DNA from: an uncultured Lachnospiraceae bacterium
GTDB lineage: Bacteria > Bacillota > Clostridia > Lachnospirales > Lachnospiraceae
Reading direction: 5' to 3'
Length of the DNA stretch: 64,000 nt
Assembly (NCBI GenBank): GCA_945833775.1
Contig: CAMAGI010000002.1
Location: forward strand, 1-64,000
The first letter of the stretch is position 1; each line of letters opens with the position of its first letter. Positions 1 to 7,916 of the stretch are shown one piece after another. The notes beneath the pieces were generated by a model, which saw nothing but the letters and a program-made list of their open reading frames with translations, had not been told where the DNA came from and ran no database searches. The position numbers were made by a program, and so were the translations under genes.

Positions 1-48
1 AACGGCGGAAACAACGGCGGAAACAACGGCGGAAACAACGGCGGCAGC
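1..48 (+). repeat. 12-base tandem repeat encoding Asn-Gly-Gly-Asn
   Basis: The unit aacggcggaaac is repeated about four times, the last copy diverged, in frame with the surface protein that crosses the window start. It encodes a flexible Asn/Gly linker. Short in-frame repeats of this kind can change length by slippage. The array may begin outside the window. Confidence 0.85.
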
Positions 49-969
49 AATAACGGTGGCGGAACGGTTACCAATCCTACACTGTATACGCTGACGGTTC
101 GAAACGGAAGCGGTTCCGGCAGCTATGTGGAAGGTGCACAGGCGATCATTATCGCAAACGATCCGGCTTCCGGAATGGAATTTGCCAACTGGACGGTTGA
201 TTCCGGAAGTGTGACATTGCCCAGTACGGCGATCTCCGCTACGGTCGTGACAATGCCTGCCGGAAATGTGACGGTTACCGCCAATTATAAAAAGAAGAGC
301 ACGGGATCCTCAAGCAGTAATAATTCTGTCAGCGGAGGCAATGCTAACAGTGGCAACAATGTAAATACAGGGACTGTTTCCAAAGGCGGAACTACGGTAG
401 TGATCGATAAAAACGGTTTGTCCAATACCGGTGTTGTGTCTGCTACGGTGAACGGATCCTCCGATAATTTCACAATCAAGATTACCGAGAATACCAATGC
501 GACGGAAGCGATTGTAAAGGCTTTGATCGCAGAGTACGGAAGCGACTTAAGTAATATCAAGTACTTCCCGATGGACATTACTTTGTATGACTCCACCGGA
601 AAGACGAAGATTACGGACACAACCGGGCTGTCCATCAGCATCACACTGCCTCTGCCGGATTCCCTCGCAACCTATGCAGGTAATAACAAGGTTGCAGGTG
701 TTGTGAATGATAAGCTGGATAAGCTGACACCGCGGTTTACCACCATTTCCGGGGTACCCTGTGTAACCTTTACCGCAGAACATTTTTCACCCTATGTGAT
801 CTATGTGGATATTACGAATCTCTCCGCTTCGGGAGCTGCGGATACAACACCGAAGACAGGTGACGGAATCCATCCCAAGTGGTTTTTGTCGATCGGACTA
901 GCTTGTGTATCGGTTGTATTGTTTTTGAAAAAGGATAAGAAGAGACAGCCTGTTAAGGCGAGAGCCTGA
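1..969 (+). CDS. Cell-wall-anchored repeat protein, C-terminal part (5' end outside window)
   Basis: The reading frame is open from base 1, so this is the C-terminal 322 residues of a longer protein. In order it shows an Asn/Gly-rich linker, one InlB-B-type repeat (about residues 32-98, ending in the typical TMPAGNVTVTANY), a Ser/Asn-rich linker, a beta-rich domain of about 150 residues, and a sorting signal: TPKTGD, a hydrophobic helix (WFLSIGLACVSVVLFL) and the basic tail KKDKKRQ. That arrangement indicates export and covalent attachment to peptidoglycan by a sortase that accepts a PKTG-type motif. The leucine-rich-repeat surface protein follows after 18 bases, so the two are probably co-transcribed. 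Ligand unknown. A methionine at base 127 is internal and not the start. Confidence 0.8.
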   Translation, partial: NGGNNGGNNGGNNGGSNNGGGTVTNPTLYTLTVRNGSGSGSYVEGAQAIIIANDPASGMEFANWTVDSGSVTLPSTAISATVVTMPAGNVTVTANYKKKSTGSSSSNNSVSGGNANSGNNVNTGTVSKGGTTVVIDKNGLSNTGVVSATVNGSSDNFTIKITENTNATEAIVKALIAEYGSDLSNIKYFPMDITLYDSTGKTKITDTTGLSISITLPLPDSLATYAGNNKVAGVVNDKLDKLTPRFTTISGVPCVTFTAEHFSPYVIYVDITNLSASGAADTTPKTGDGIHPKWFLSIGLACVSVVLFLKKDKKRQPVKARA

Positions 970-987
970 GGCTGTGTAAGGAGGCCT

Positions 988-3249
988 ATGAGAGGCAGAA
1001 TACGTGTTATCGGGGCATTGATTGTTGCAGTTGCCCTGGTCATTCTGTCGCTTCCTTCATCGGAAGCAGATGCTGCAGGCACTGCTTCCGATTTTAAAAT
1101 GGAAGGGACTACACTGGTTAAGTACCGAGGCACGGCAAACACCGTGTCTGTTCCCGATACCGTTGAGACAATCGGTGAGAGCGCTTTTGAAGGCAATACC
1201 AATGTAGAACTGATCGTACTTCCGGCTTCGGTGACCAAAATTGAATCCTATGCTTTCTGGGGGTGCGAGAAGCTGGAAACCGTCGTGCTGGGAAAAGGCT
1301 TAAGCGAGGTGGGAGACTTTGCCTTCGCACGTTGCAGCGGTCTGAAACAGATTTCCATTCCTTCCAATGTATCAAGGATCGGGTTGATGGCGTTTGCCGA
1401 CTGTATGCGGCTGGAGGATGTTTCGATTCCGCCGGAGACATCCGATATCCATGAGACTGCGTTCGACGGATGTATTCGTTTGGCCATCCATTATGAGCAG
1501 GGAACTGCGGCGGAGAAGTTTGCAGAGAAATTTTATGAGAGGCAGAAGAATATGCCGGAGTATGAGGATATCGGTTCGATACCCGGAGACTCGGAAACTT
1601 CCGATTCCACAGGAAAAGAAGATGTAGAAGAGCAGGACACAAAACCGGATTCCGATGACGAGAGTAACGATAAACAGCAACAGGAAGAAACAGTGACCGG
1701 GAATGAGATGGGAAACTCCAAGGTAGTAGGGAACCGCGCCGTTGTTTTTCTGGATAACAGCCGGGAAACCGTATATCAGGGACAAGATAACCATTCGAAC
1801 AATCCCGAAACATCGGAAGCTGTCACCACCCAAAATGTTGTGGAAACCGGGATGGATTCGTCGGATTCGGACAATCGAACGGATCGGTTTTCAATACAAA
1901 ATCCGTTGAACAAATTCACGGTTGTGGATGGCAAAATCATTGCGGATCAAGCTTATTATCAGGCTCCTCTAAATTACGGGTTTGAAGTGCCTGAGGGGAT
2001 TACGGAAATCGGTCAGTTTTCTTTTGCCAGAAGCAGTGTCAAAAATGTGAGTTTACCGGATGGTGTGGAGACGGTTTCCTACGGCGCATTTTACCATTGC
2101 GATGAGCTGGTGGATATTGCTCTTCCGGACAGCATAAGGAACGTCGAGCCAAATGCCTTTGTACATACCGGCCTGGTAGATGCATTTTTGAACGGACAGA
2201 ATGTTATCGGAGGAAAAGCATATGTGGAAGACGATGATTTCTTAATCAGTGGTTCCACGCTTATTGCATACCGCGGCCACGACAAGGAAGTGCATATTCC
2301 GGACTCCGTCAGGGTGATTGCCGCGCAGTCTCTTTGCGGGCATACAGAGATTGAGAATGTAGTGATTCCAGATTCGGTACTGGTGATCGGGGAAGGTGCT
2401 TTTGAGGATTGTGAGAATCTTACCACAGTGGTTATCGGTGATTGTGTGGAAGCGATTAAAGACAGAGCTTTTTATCACACGAAACTGGTCAGTGTATCCC
2501 TTCCGGCTTCCCTGGATGAAATTGGGTTGCTTGCATTTCCCTCCAATACCGAGCGGGTTTATAACGGGTCTAATCGTCCGACGGCAACCTGTGAGAATTC
2601 GGCGCGGCGCCTTTCCAATGATGCCTACCGTGATTGCGGAGCGGAAACTGACGAGCCGGGTGTTACGGTTGTGGAGCTTCCGGACACCTATGCCTCCCTG
2701 GAGGGAGCGTCAAGAGCCTATGTCCTTCGAATCAATACACCCCGGGAGTCGGAAAATATAGAGCGGGCATGGGAGAGATTGTACGGTCAAAATACACCGG
2801 ATAATATGAACTTCTATGAGCTGATCTTTTTTGACAACAGCGGTATTCCGCTGAACAAACTGGGAAATCAATATTTGACGGTGTACGTTCCAATTCCGGA
2901 GAACTTACAAAATCAGAGGATTGAGGCAGTCACACTGGATCGAAACGGTCAGTTGGAAGCTATTTTCTGTGATCGTGTATCGCTCGCGGGAACGCAGTAC
3001 ATTCGGTTTCGCGTCAATCAGATATCAGAGATAGGTTTGTACGGAACGGGGGAGCTTTCGAACAGCTCACAGATTCAATGTGAGGAGGTTTCTCTGGAAA
3101 GCCTGTCCGGAATTGCAAAAGGAAATACCGGTGAGAGAGTAGCTGAGTTTGAAATTTCAACCGTAGTACGAAGAAGCATCGGAATTATCCTTTTGGCGGT
3201 GGGGAGTGTGATGCTTGTCCTTCACAGACCCGTTAAACGCAGAAAGTAA
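988..3249 (+). CDS. BspA-type leucine-rich-repeat surface protein
   Basis: A protein of 753 residues with an N-terminal signal peptide (hydrophobic GALIVAVALVILSL, then Ser/Ala-rich cleavage region near residue 29). Two blocks of LRR_5-type repeats (about residues 35-175 and 310-530) carry the recurring pattern of 'IP.SV..IG..AF..C..L..V'. They are separated by an acidic, low-complexity linker of about 110 residues. A further beta domain follows, then a C-terminal membrane helix (IGIILLAVGSVMLVLH) with a basic tail. No LPXTG-like motif precedes the helix, so it is probably membrane anchored rather than sortase linked. BspA-type repeats in other bacteria bind host or matrix proteins; here that is inference. 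The start is set by AAGGAGG at 978-984. Confidence 0.8.
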   Translation: MRGRIRVIGALIVAVALVILSLPSSEADAAGTASDFKMEGTTLVKYRGTANTVSVPDTVETIGESAFEGNTNVELIVLPASVTKIESYAFWGCEKLETVVLGKGLSEVGDFAFARCSGLKQISIPSNVSRIGLMAFADCMRLEDVSIPPETSDIHETAFDGCIRLAIHYEQGTAAEKFAEKFYERQKNMPEYEDIGSIPGDSETSDSTGKEDVEEQDTKPDSDDESNDKQQQEETVTGNEMGNSKVVGNRAVVFLDNSRETVYQGQDNHSNNPETSEAVTTQNVVETGMDSSDSDNRTDRFSIQNPLNKFTVVDGKIIADQAYYQAPLNYGFEVPEGITEIGQFSFARSSVKNVSLPDGVETVSYGAFYHCDELVDIALPDSIRNVEPNAFVHTGLVDAFLNGQNVIGGKAYVEDDDFLISGSTLIAYRGHDKEVHIPDSVRVIAAQSLCGHTEIENVVIPDSVLVIGEGAFEDCENLTTVVIGDCVEAIKDRAFYHTKLVSVSLPASLDEIGLLAFPSNTERVYNGSNRPTATCENSARRLSNDAYRDCGAETDEPGVTVVELPDTYASLEGASRAYVLRINTPRESENIERAWERLYGQNTPDNMNFYELIFFDNSGIPLNKLGNQYLTVYVPIPENLQNQRIEAVTLDRNGQLEAIFCDRVSLAGTQYIRFRVNQISEIGLYGTGELSNSSQIQCEEVSLESLSGIAKGNTGERVAEFEISTVVRRSIGIILLAVGSVMLVLHRPVKRRK

Positions 3250-3317
3250 ACATCGGCCCGTCCGCTGCATATATTTCAGTAATTATCTTTCATAAGCGGC
3301 AGACTGTCGCAGAAAAT

Positions 3318-4244
3318 ATGCAACGTGTCAGGCGTCAGATTGAAGCAGAATTTGAGAACCCGGAATTATTAGGCAGTCTTTCGAAAGAGCGGGTTGTCGC
3401 AGCGGTATTGGATACCGGCATCGGACGACACCCGGACTTTGACGGAAGACTGTTTGCGTTCCGGGATTTTGTAAACGGAAAAGATGTAATCTATGATGAT
3501 AGCGGACATGGAACTCATGTGTGCGGAATCCTGGGAGGCGACGGACACATCTCAGGCGGAAGGTATCGCGGAATTGCTCCCGGCTGTGGCTTCGCGGTGG
3601 GAAAGGTACTTGACCGATACGGCGATGGCAGTGTGGAAAACATGCTGGAAGGGCTGCAATGGGTGTTGGATTTAAAACACAGGCTTCCCATCCGTGTACT
3701 GAATATCTCAGTTGGCATCGGTGAACTTCGGGAAAGTGCCAAGGAAGATGCAATGCGAAGCATGCTGGAGCAGATCTGGAATGCCGACATTTTTGTTGTT
3801 TGCGCAGCTGGCAACAAGGGTCCTTCCGATGGGTCACTTTCCTCCATTTCCGGAGGAAAGATACTGTCTGTGGGCTGTCACGACGGTCCGTATTTTCAAA
3901 ATGTGGCAAACCGGTGCGAGACTTATTCCGGAAGAGGAGTGAAGGGAAGCAACTATCGCAAACCGGATATTGTGGCTCCCGGAACCAATATCGCCTCCTG
4001 CAATGCATTCTGGAGAATGGGGTACGGCAGAGCGCTCAATGCCTACGTAACAAAAAGCGGAACCAGCATGGCCGCACCGATTGTGGCAGGAACGGCAGTA
4101 CTGGCCTTTCAGGCAAAGCCACAATTATCCAATGAGGAATTGCGTTTCCTGCTTACAACAACAGCGACAGATTTGGGAGAGGATTGGAATAAACAGGGCT
4201 GGGGTATGGTAAATGCGAAAAAACTATTGACACGCCTCGTATGA
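3318..4244 (+). CDS. Subtilisin-family (S8) serine protease without signal peptide
   Basis: A 308-residue peptidase S8 domain with the full catalytic set: Asp32 in AVLDTGIG, His64 in GHGTHVCG, the oxyanion Asn in CAAGNKG, and Ser250 in SGTSMAAP. There is no signal peptide, prodomain or C-terminal anchor, and the length matches intracellular subtilisins (ISP type), so cytoplasmic action or non-classical export is likely. No strong ribosome binding site precedes the ATG; the frame is open upstream to a stop at 3234 but has no better ATG/GTG/TTG start. It follows two surface-protein genes by 68 bases, so processing of those proteins is possible but unproven. Its stop codon lies inside the promoter/operator of the next operon. 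Confidence 0.85.
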   Translation: MQRVRRQIEAEFENPELLGSLSKERVVAAVLDTGIGRHPDFDGRLFAFRDFVNGKDVIYDDSGHGTHVCGILGGDGHISGGRYRGIAPGCGFAVGKVLDRYGDGSVENMLEGLQWVLDLKHRLPIRVLNISVGIGELRESAKEDAMRSMLEQIWNADIFVVCAAGNKGPSDGSLSSISGGKILSVGCHDGPYFQNVANRCETYSGRGVKGSNYRKPDIVAPGTNIASCNAFWRMGYGRALNAYVTKSGTSMAAPIVAGTAVLAFQAKPQLSNEELRFLLTTTATDLGEDWNKQGWGMVNAKKLLTRLV

Positions 4245-4255
4245 TTGTATACAAT
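4227..4255 (+). promoter_or_regulatory. Sigma-A-type promoter of the citrate synthase operon
   Basis: TTGACA at 4227-4232, a 17-base spacer and TACAAT at 4250-4255. The predicted transcript starts near 4262, downstream of a possible TTG start at 4245, which rules that start out. The promoter lies over the last codons of the protease gene. Confidence 0.8.
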
Positions 4256-4264
4256 TATACGAGG
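4235..4264. promoter_or_regulatory. 30-base near-perfect palindrome, probable GntR/FCD operator
   Basis: The two halves match except for one symmetric pair of positions. The centre, ATTGTATACAAT at 4244-4255, is a perfect palindrome of the TNGT...ACNA type bound by FadR-subfamily GntR regulators. It covers the -10 box and the predicted transcription start. The second gene of the operon encodes such a regulator, so autoregulation with repression by occlusion is the natural inference. Confidence 0.7.
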
Positions 4265-4319
4265 TGAATTTTATTGCTATGAAAATACAATCAGAATGTG
4301 CGGAAGGAAGGCAGCGTTA

Positions 4320-5768
4320 ATGATGCGTGAGAATGAAACGTTCCAGAATCGTCCGGTAACGATGAATCAAAAGAATAATCTGCTTCAGATCGAGGAGCAC
4401 ATGTATATTTTGGATGACGTTGCAAAGCCAAATGTGTTCCGGAATATGTTCCCTTACTCCGAGATTCCCAAGATCCCGTTCAATGATCGAATTGTTCCAC
4501 ATAACATGCCAAAAGAAATCTGGATAACGGATACTACTTTCCGTGACGGACAACAGTCCAGAGCTCCCTACACGACGGAACAGATTGTCACGATTTTTGA
4601 CTATCTTCACAAATTGGGCGGCCCCAACGGCATGATCCGTGCAAGTGAATTCTTTCTGTACAGCAAGAAGGATCGGGATGCGGTCTACAAATGTATGGAG
4701 AGGGGATATCAGTACCCGGAGGTTACCAGCTGGATTCGTGCAAGCAAGGAAGATTTCAAGCTTGTCAAAGAAATCGGAATGAAGGAAACCGGTATTCTGG
4801 TAAGCTGCTCGGACTATCATATTTTCCTGAAATTGAAAATGACCAGACGTCAGGCAATGGATCATTACCTCAGTGTCATCCGGGATTGTCTGGAAGAGGG
4901 AATCAGTCCAAGGTGCCATCTGGAGGATATCACCAGAGCAGATATTTACGGATATGTGGTGCCGTTTTGTCTGGAACTGATGCGTCTGATGGAGGAATAC
5001 AAGATTCCGATTAAAATTCGTGCCTGTGATACCATGGGATATGGAGTCAATTTCCCAGGTGCGGTTATTCCGAGAAGCGTTCAGGGAATCATTTATGCGA
5101 TCCACACTCATGCGGGAGTGCCCCACGAGCTGATTGAGTGGCATGGACATAATGATTTCTACAAGGCAGTAGCCAACTCGACAACTGCCTGGCTGTACGG
5201 CTGTTCGGGAATCAATACTTCACTTTTCGGAATCGGAGAGCGTACCGGTAATACGCCTCTTGAAGCGATGGTCTTTGAGTATGCACAGTTAAAAGGCGAC
5301 TTAAACGGAATGGATACCACCGTGATCACGGAGCTCGCGGAATACTATGAGCGCGAGATCGGCTACGAAATTCCGCCCCGTACTCCTTTTGTGGGAAAGA
5401 ATTTTAATGTCACGAGAGCGGGTATTCATGCGGACGGTCTCTTGAAAAACGAGGAGATCTACAATATTTTTGACACCGAGAAATTCTTAAACCGGCCGGT
5501 TCTGTGTGCAATCTCCAATACATCCGGTCTTGCAGGAATCGCGCATTGGATCAATACTTATTACAAATTGCGTGACGGAAGACAGGTGGACAAGACCTCC
5601 GAGCTTGTTCAGGAGATTAAGAAGTGGGTGGATGAGGAATATGCCGGCGGACGAGTGACGGTACTTACGGATGAAGAGATTGTTGCATGCTTAAACCGCG
5701 TGTGCCTGGAAAAGGGGATTTCCCTCGAAACCAGTACAGCTGAAAGTCAGCAGGGAAGAGAAGGATAA
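4320..5768 (+). CDS. Probable Re-citrate synthase (isopropylmalate/homocitrate synthase fold)
   Basis: A 482-residue TIM-barrel enzyme of the HMGL-like/LeuA superfamily, with the signature DTTFRDGQQ near residue 71, a metal-binding WHGHNDF (His275, His277) and the GIGERTGNTPLE stretch. By sequence alone it could be called 2-isopropylmalate synthase, but it lacks the long LeuA C-terminal allosteric domain. From memory it closely resembles the Re-citrate synthase of Clostridium kluyveri (GILVSCSDYHIF, RACDTMGYG, FNVTRAGIHADGL). The operon with NADP isocitrate dehydrogenase supports condensation of acetyl-CoA and oxaloacetate to citrate for glutamate synthesis. Start: ATG at 4320 with GAAGGAAGG at 4303-4311; a second in-frame ATG follows at 4323. 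Confidence 0.8.
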   Translation: MMRENETFQNRPVTMNQKNNLLQIEEHMYILDDVAKPNVFRNMFPYSEIPKIPFNDRIVPHNMPKEIWITDTTFRDGQQSRAPYTTEQIVTIFDYLHKLGGPNGMIRASEFFLYSKKDRDAVYKCMERGYQYPEVTSWIRASKEDFKLVKEIGMKETGILVSCSDYHIFLKLKMTRRQAMDHYLSVIRDCLEEGISPRCHLEDITRADIYGYVVPFCLELMRLMEEYKIPIKIRACDTMGYGVNFPGAVIPRSVQGIIYAIHTHAGVPHELIEWHGHNDFYKAVANSTTAWLYGCSGINTSLFGIGERTGNTPLEAMVFEYAQLKGDLNGMDTTVITELAEYYEREIGYEIPPRTPFVGKNFNVTRAGIHADGLLKNEEIYNIFDTEKFLNRPVLCAISNTSGLAGIAHWINTYYKLRDGRQVDKTSELVQEIKKWVDEEYAGGRVTVLTDEEIVACLNRVCLEKGISLETSTAESQQGREG

Positions 5769-5772
5769 GAAA

Positions 5773-6471
5773 TTGAGTACAGATTACGATGTAAAAAAAG
5801 AAGTGACGGATAAGTACTCTCTGCGGGGACGTGTTTTTCACAGATTGCGGGAAGATATTCTCAGCGGCAAATATGAAGAAAACGAAGAACTGCGGGAAGT
5901 TGCCATCGGCGAGGAGATGGGCGTCAGCCGAACGCCTGTCAGAGAAGCCCTGCGTCAGTTGGAGCTGGAGGGATTGATTCAGATCATTCCCAACAAGGGT
6001 GCGTATGTCACCGGAATCACCGAAAAGGATGTCAAGGACATTTACATGATCCGTTCCCTTTTGGAAGGATTATGTGCCCGCTGGGCTACGGAGAACATCT
6101 CCAAGGAGCAAATGGAAGAGATGGAGGAGAATGTTTATCTTGCCAAATTTCATGCCGAAAAGGGACATTGGGAACAGCTGGCAGAGCTGGACAATCGCTT
6201 TCACGATATTATGTATGAAGCCTGCAACAGCAAAATGCTGGAGCATCAGTTGAAGGACTTTCACCAGTATGTCCTACGGGTGCGTAAGAAGACGCTGTCC
6301 AGTGCCGTGCGCGGGAAAAAATCCAATGAAGAGCACGAGATGATCATGGAAGCGATCAAAGCGGGAAATGCAGAGCTGGCGGAGCAGTTGGCGCATCAGC
6401 ATATGATCAATGCGTATGACAATATGGTGAGCAATGGCTTAAAAGAAATATTCCGGCGTGTTGAAAACTAG
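5773..6471 (+). CDS. GntR-family transcriptional regulator, FadR subfamily (FCD domain)
   Basis: 232 residues: an N-terminal winged helix (about 15-80, with the typical GVSRTPVREALRQLELEGLI) and an all-helical FCD ligand domain (about 85-220). The FCD domain keeps the Asp and three His positions that usually bind a metal (LDNRFHD, NEEHEMI, AHQHM). The start is TTG, fixed by GAGAAGG just upstream; it begins four bases after citrate synthase, indicating translational linkage. Lying between citrate synthase and isocitrate dehydrogenase, it probably represses this operon through the palindrome at 4235-4264. The effector is not visible; citrate or another organic acid is a guess from the family. 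Confidence 0.85.
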   Translation: MSTDYDVKKEVTDKYSLRGRVFHRLREDILSGKYEENEELREVAIGEEMGVSRTPVREALRQLELEGLIQIIPNKGAYVTGITEKDVKDIYMIRSLLEGLCARWATENISKEQMEEMEENVYLAKFHAEKGHWEQLAELDNRFHDIMYEACNSKMLEHQLKDFHQYVLRVRKKTLSSAVRGKKSNEEHEMIMEAIKAGNAELAEQLAHQHMINAYDNMVSNGLKEIFRRVEN

Positions 6472-6510
6472 ATGCTGTCCGCATCGACAATATGGAAAGG
6501 ATGAGAAAAA

Positions 6511-7719
6511 ATGAGCAAGATTCAGATGAAGACCCCGTTGGTAGAGATGGACGGAGATGAGATGACCCGAATCCTCTGGCAGATGATAAAGGACGAGCTT
6601 TTGCTCCCTTATATTGATTTGAAGACAGAGTATTATGACCTTGGTCTGGAGAATCGCAATGCAACCGATGATCAGGTTACCGTGGATAGTGCAAATGCAA
6701 CGTTAAAATACGGTGTAGCGGTAAAGTGCGCGACGATTACTCCCAACGCAGCCCGAATGACGGAGTATCAGTTGAAGGAGATGTGGAAGAGTCCGAACGG
6801 AACGATCCGTGCAATACTGGATGGCACGGTATTTCGTGCGCCGATTCTGGTAAAGGGAATTGTACCTTACGTGAAGAATTGGACCAAGCCGATCACAATT
6901 GCGCGTCATGCATATGGTGACGTATACAAGAATACCGAGATTAAGATTCCCGGAGCGGGGAAAGCGGAACTTGTCTACACAGCTGAGGATGGAACCGAGG
7001 TGCGTGAACTGATCCACAATTTCACCGGTGCAGGGATTATACAGGGTATTCACAATACGGAGAAGTCAATTTCCAGCTTTGCAAGAGCCTGCTTTTCTTA
7101 TGCAGTGGATACAAAACAGGATCTCTGGTTTGCAACAAAGGATACCATATCAAAGAAGTATGACCATACCTTCAAGGATATTTTCCAGGAGATCTATGAC
7201 ACGGAATATAAGTCAAAGTTCGAAGAACTGGGCATCGAGTATTTCTATACGCTGATCGATGATGCCGTGGCAAGAGTCATTCGTTCCGAGGGAGGATTTA
7301 TCTGGGCGTGCAAGAACTATGACGGCGATGTAATGTCCGACATGGTCGCAACCGCTTACGGGGATCTATCCATGATGACCTCCGTACTGGTAAGCCCCAG
7401 CGGAGTGTACGAGTATGAAGCAGCACACGGAACCGTGCAGCGTCATTATTACAAACATCTGAAAGGGGAGGAGACTTCCACCAATTCCATCGCAACCATC
7501 TTTGCATGGAGCGGAGCACTCAGAAAGCGTGGCGAACTGGATCAGATACCGGAGCTTAGCGCATTTGCCGATAAACTGGAGCAGGCCTGCATCAAGACAG
7601 TGGAGGACGGAAAGATGACCAAGAGTTTAAGTCTGATTTCCACCTGTCCCAATCCCGTGATTTTGAACAGCCTGGACTTCATTAAGGCCATCCGGGAAAC
7701 GCTGGATACGTTGTTATAA
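6511..7719 (+). CDS. icd: NADP-dependent isocitrate dehydrogenase, homodimeric eukaryotic-like type
   Basis: 402 residues, full length for the type II isocitrate dehydrogenases also found in mitochondria and cytosol of eukaryotes, not the E. coli-type Icd. Recognisable pieces are [13 protein letters not shown] at the N-terminus, the substrate region [19 protein letters not shown], and [14 protein letters not shown] near residue 310, the coenzyme region of this subfamily. It oxidises isocitrate to 2-oxoglutarate with NADP+ in the cytoplasm and, with the citrate synthase upstream, feeds glutamate synthesis. No aconitase gene lies in the window. It is the last gene before a strong terminator. 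An AAAGGA site precedes the ATG. Confidence 0.93.
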   Translation: MSKIQMKTPLVEMDGDEMTRILWQMIKDELLLPYIDLKTEYYDLGLENRNATDDQVTVDSANATLKYGVAVKCATITPNAARMTEYQLKEMWKSPNGTIRAILDGTVFRAPILVKGIVPYVKNWTKPITIARHAYGDVYKNTEIKIPGAGKAELVYTAEDGTEVRELIHNFTGAGIIQGIHNTEKSISSFARACFSYAVDTKQDLWFATKDTISKKYDHTFKDIFQEIYDTEYKSKFEELGIEYFYTLIDDAVARVIRSEGGFIWACKNYDGDVMSDMVATAYGDLSMMTSVLVSPSGVYEYEAAHGTVQRHYYKHLKGEETSTNSIATIFAWSGALRKRGELDQIPELSAFADKLEQACIKTVEDGKMTKSLSLISTCPNPVILNSLDFIKAIRETLDTLL

Positions 7720-7742
7720 AGATTTTAAGGTTCAATATGTGG

Positions 7743-7782
7743 GGGATTTGCATGGAAGTATTCGATGCAAATCCCTTTTTTT
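7743..7782 (+). terminator. Rho-independent terminator after icd
   Basis: A perfect 11-base stem (7743-7753 with 7765-7775, GGGATTTGCAT/ATGCAAATCCC) is followed by seven T residues at 7776-7782. It ends the citrate synthase operon. Confidence 0.92.
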
Positions 7783-7811
7783 CATGCATCGTGTACTTTG
7801 GAAATATTTCT

Positions 7812-7842
7812 TTGACAAAGGACTTTCCCTTTGACTGATAAT
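7812..7842 (+). promoter_or_regulatory. Candidate promoter for ktrBA
   Basis: TTGACA at 7812-7817 and GATAAT at 7837-7842 with a long 19-base spacer. An alternative extended -10 (TGA-TAGAAT, 7844-7852) lies slightly downstream. No c-di-AMP (ydaO-type) riboswitch is visible in the short leader. Confidence 0.4.
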
Positions 7843-7916
7843 GTGATAGAATAAATTTTATCGTTTTCGGAAAGAGATAGCGATACAAAACCGGAGTCCT
7901 GAGAGGAGAAAAAGAG

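Noticed and set aside
1-60. CRISPR-like repeat at the window start
   Set aside because: Units of 12 bases without spacers, in frame in a surface protein; it is a coding tandem repeat.
1118-1813. - strand open frame of 231 codons inside the LRR gene
   Set aside because: Ser/Arg/Pro-rich antisense product without start signals; a consequence of codon use in the repeat gene.
7783-7916. c-di-AMP riboswitch before ktrBA
   Set aside because: The transcribed leader is about 70 bases, too short for the element, and no matching stems were found.
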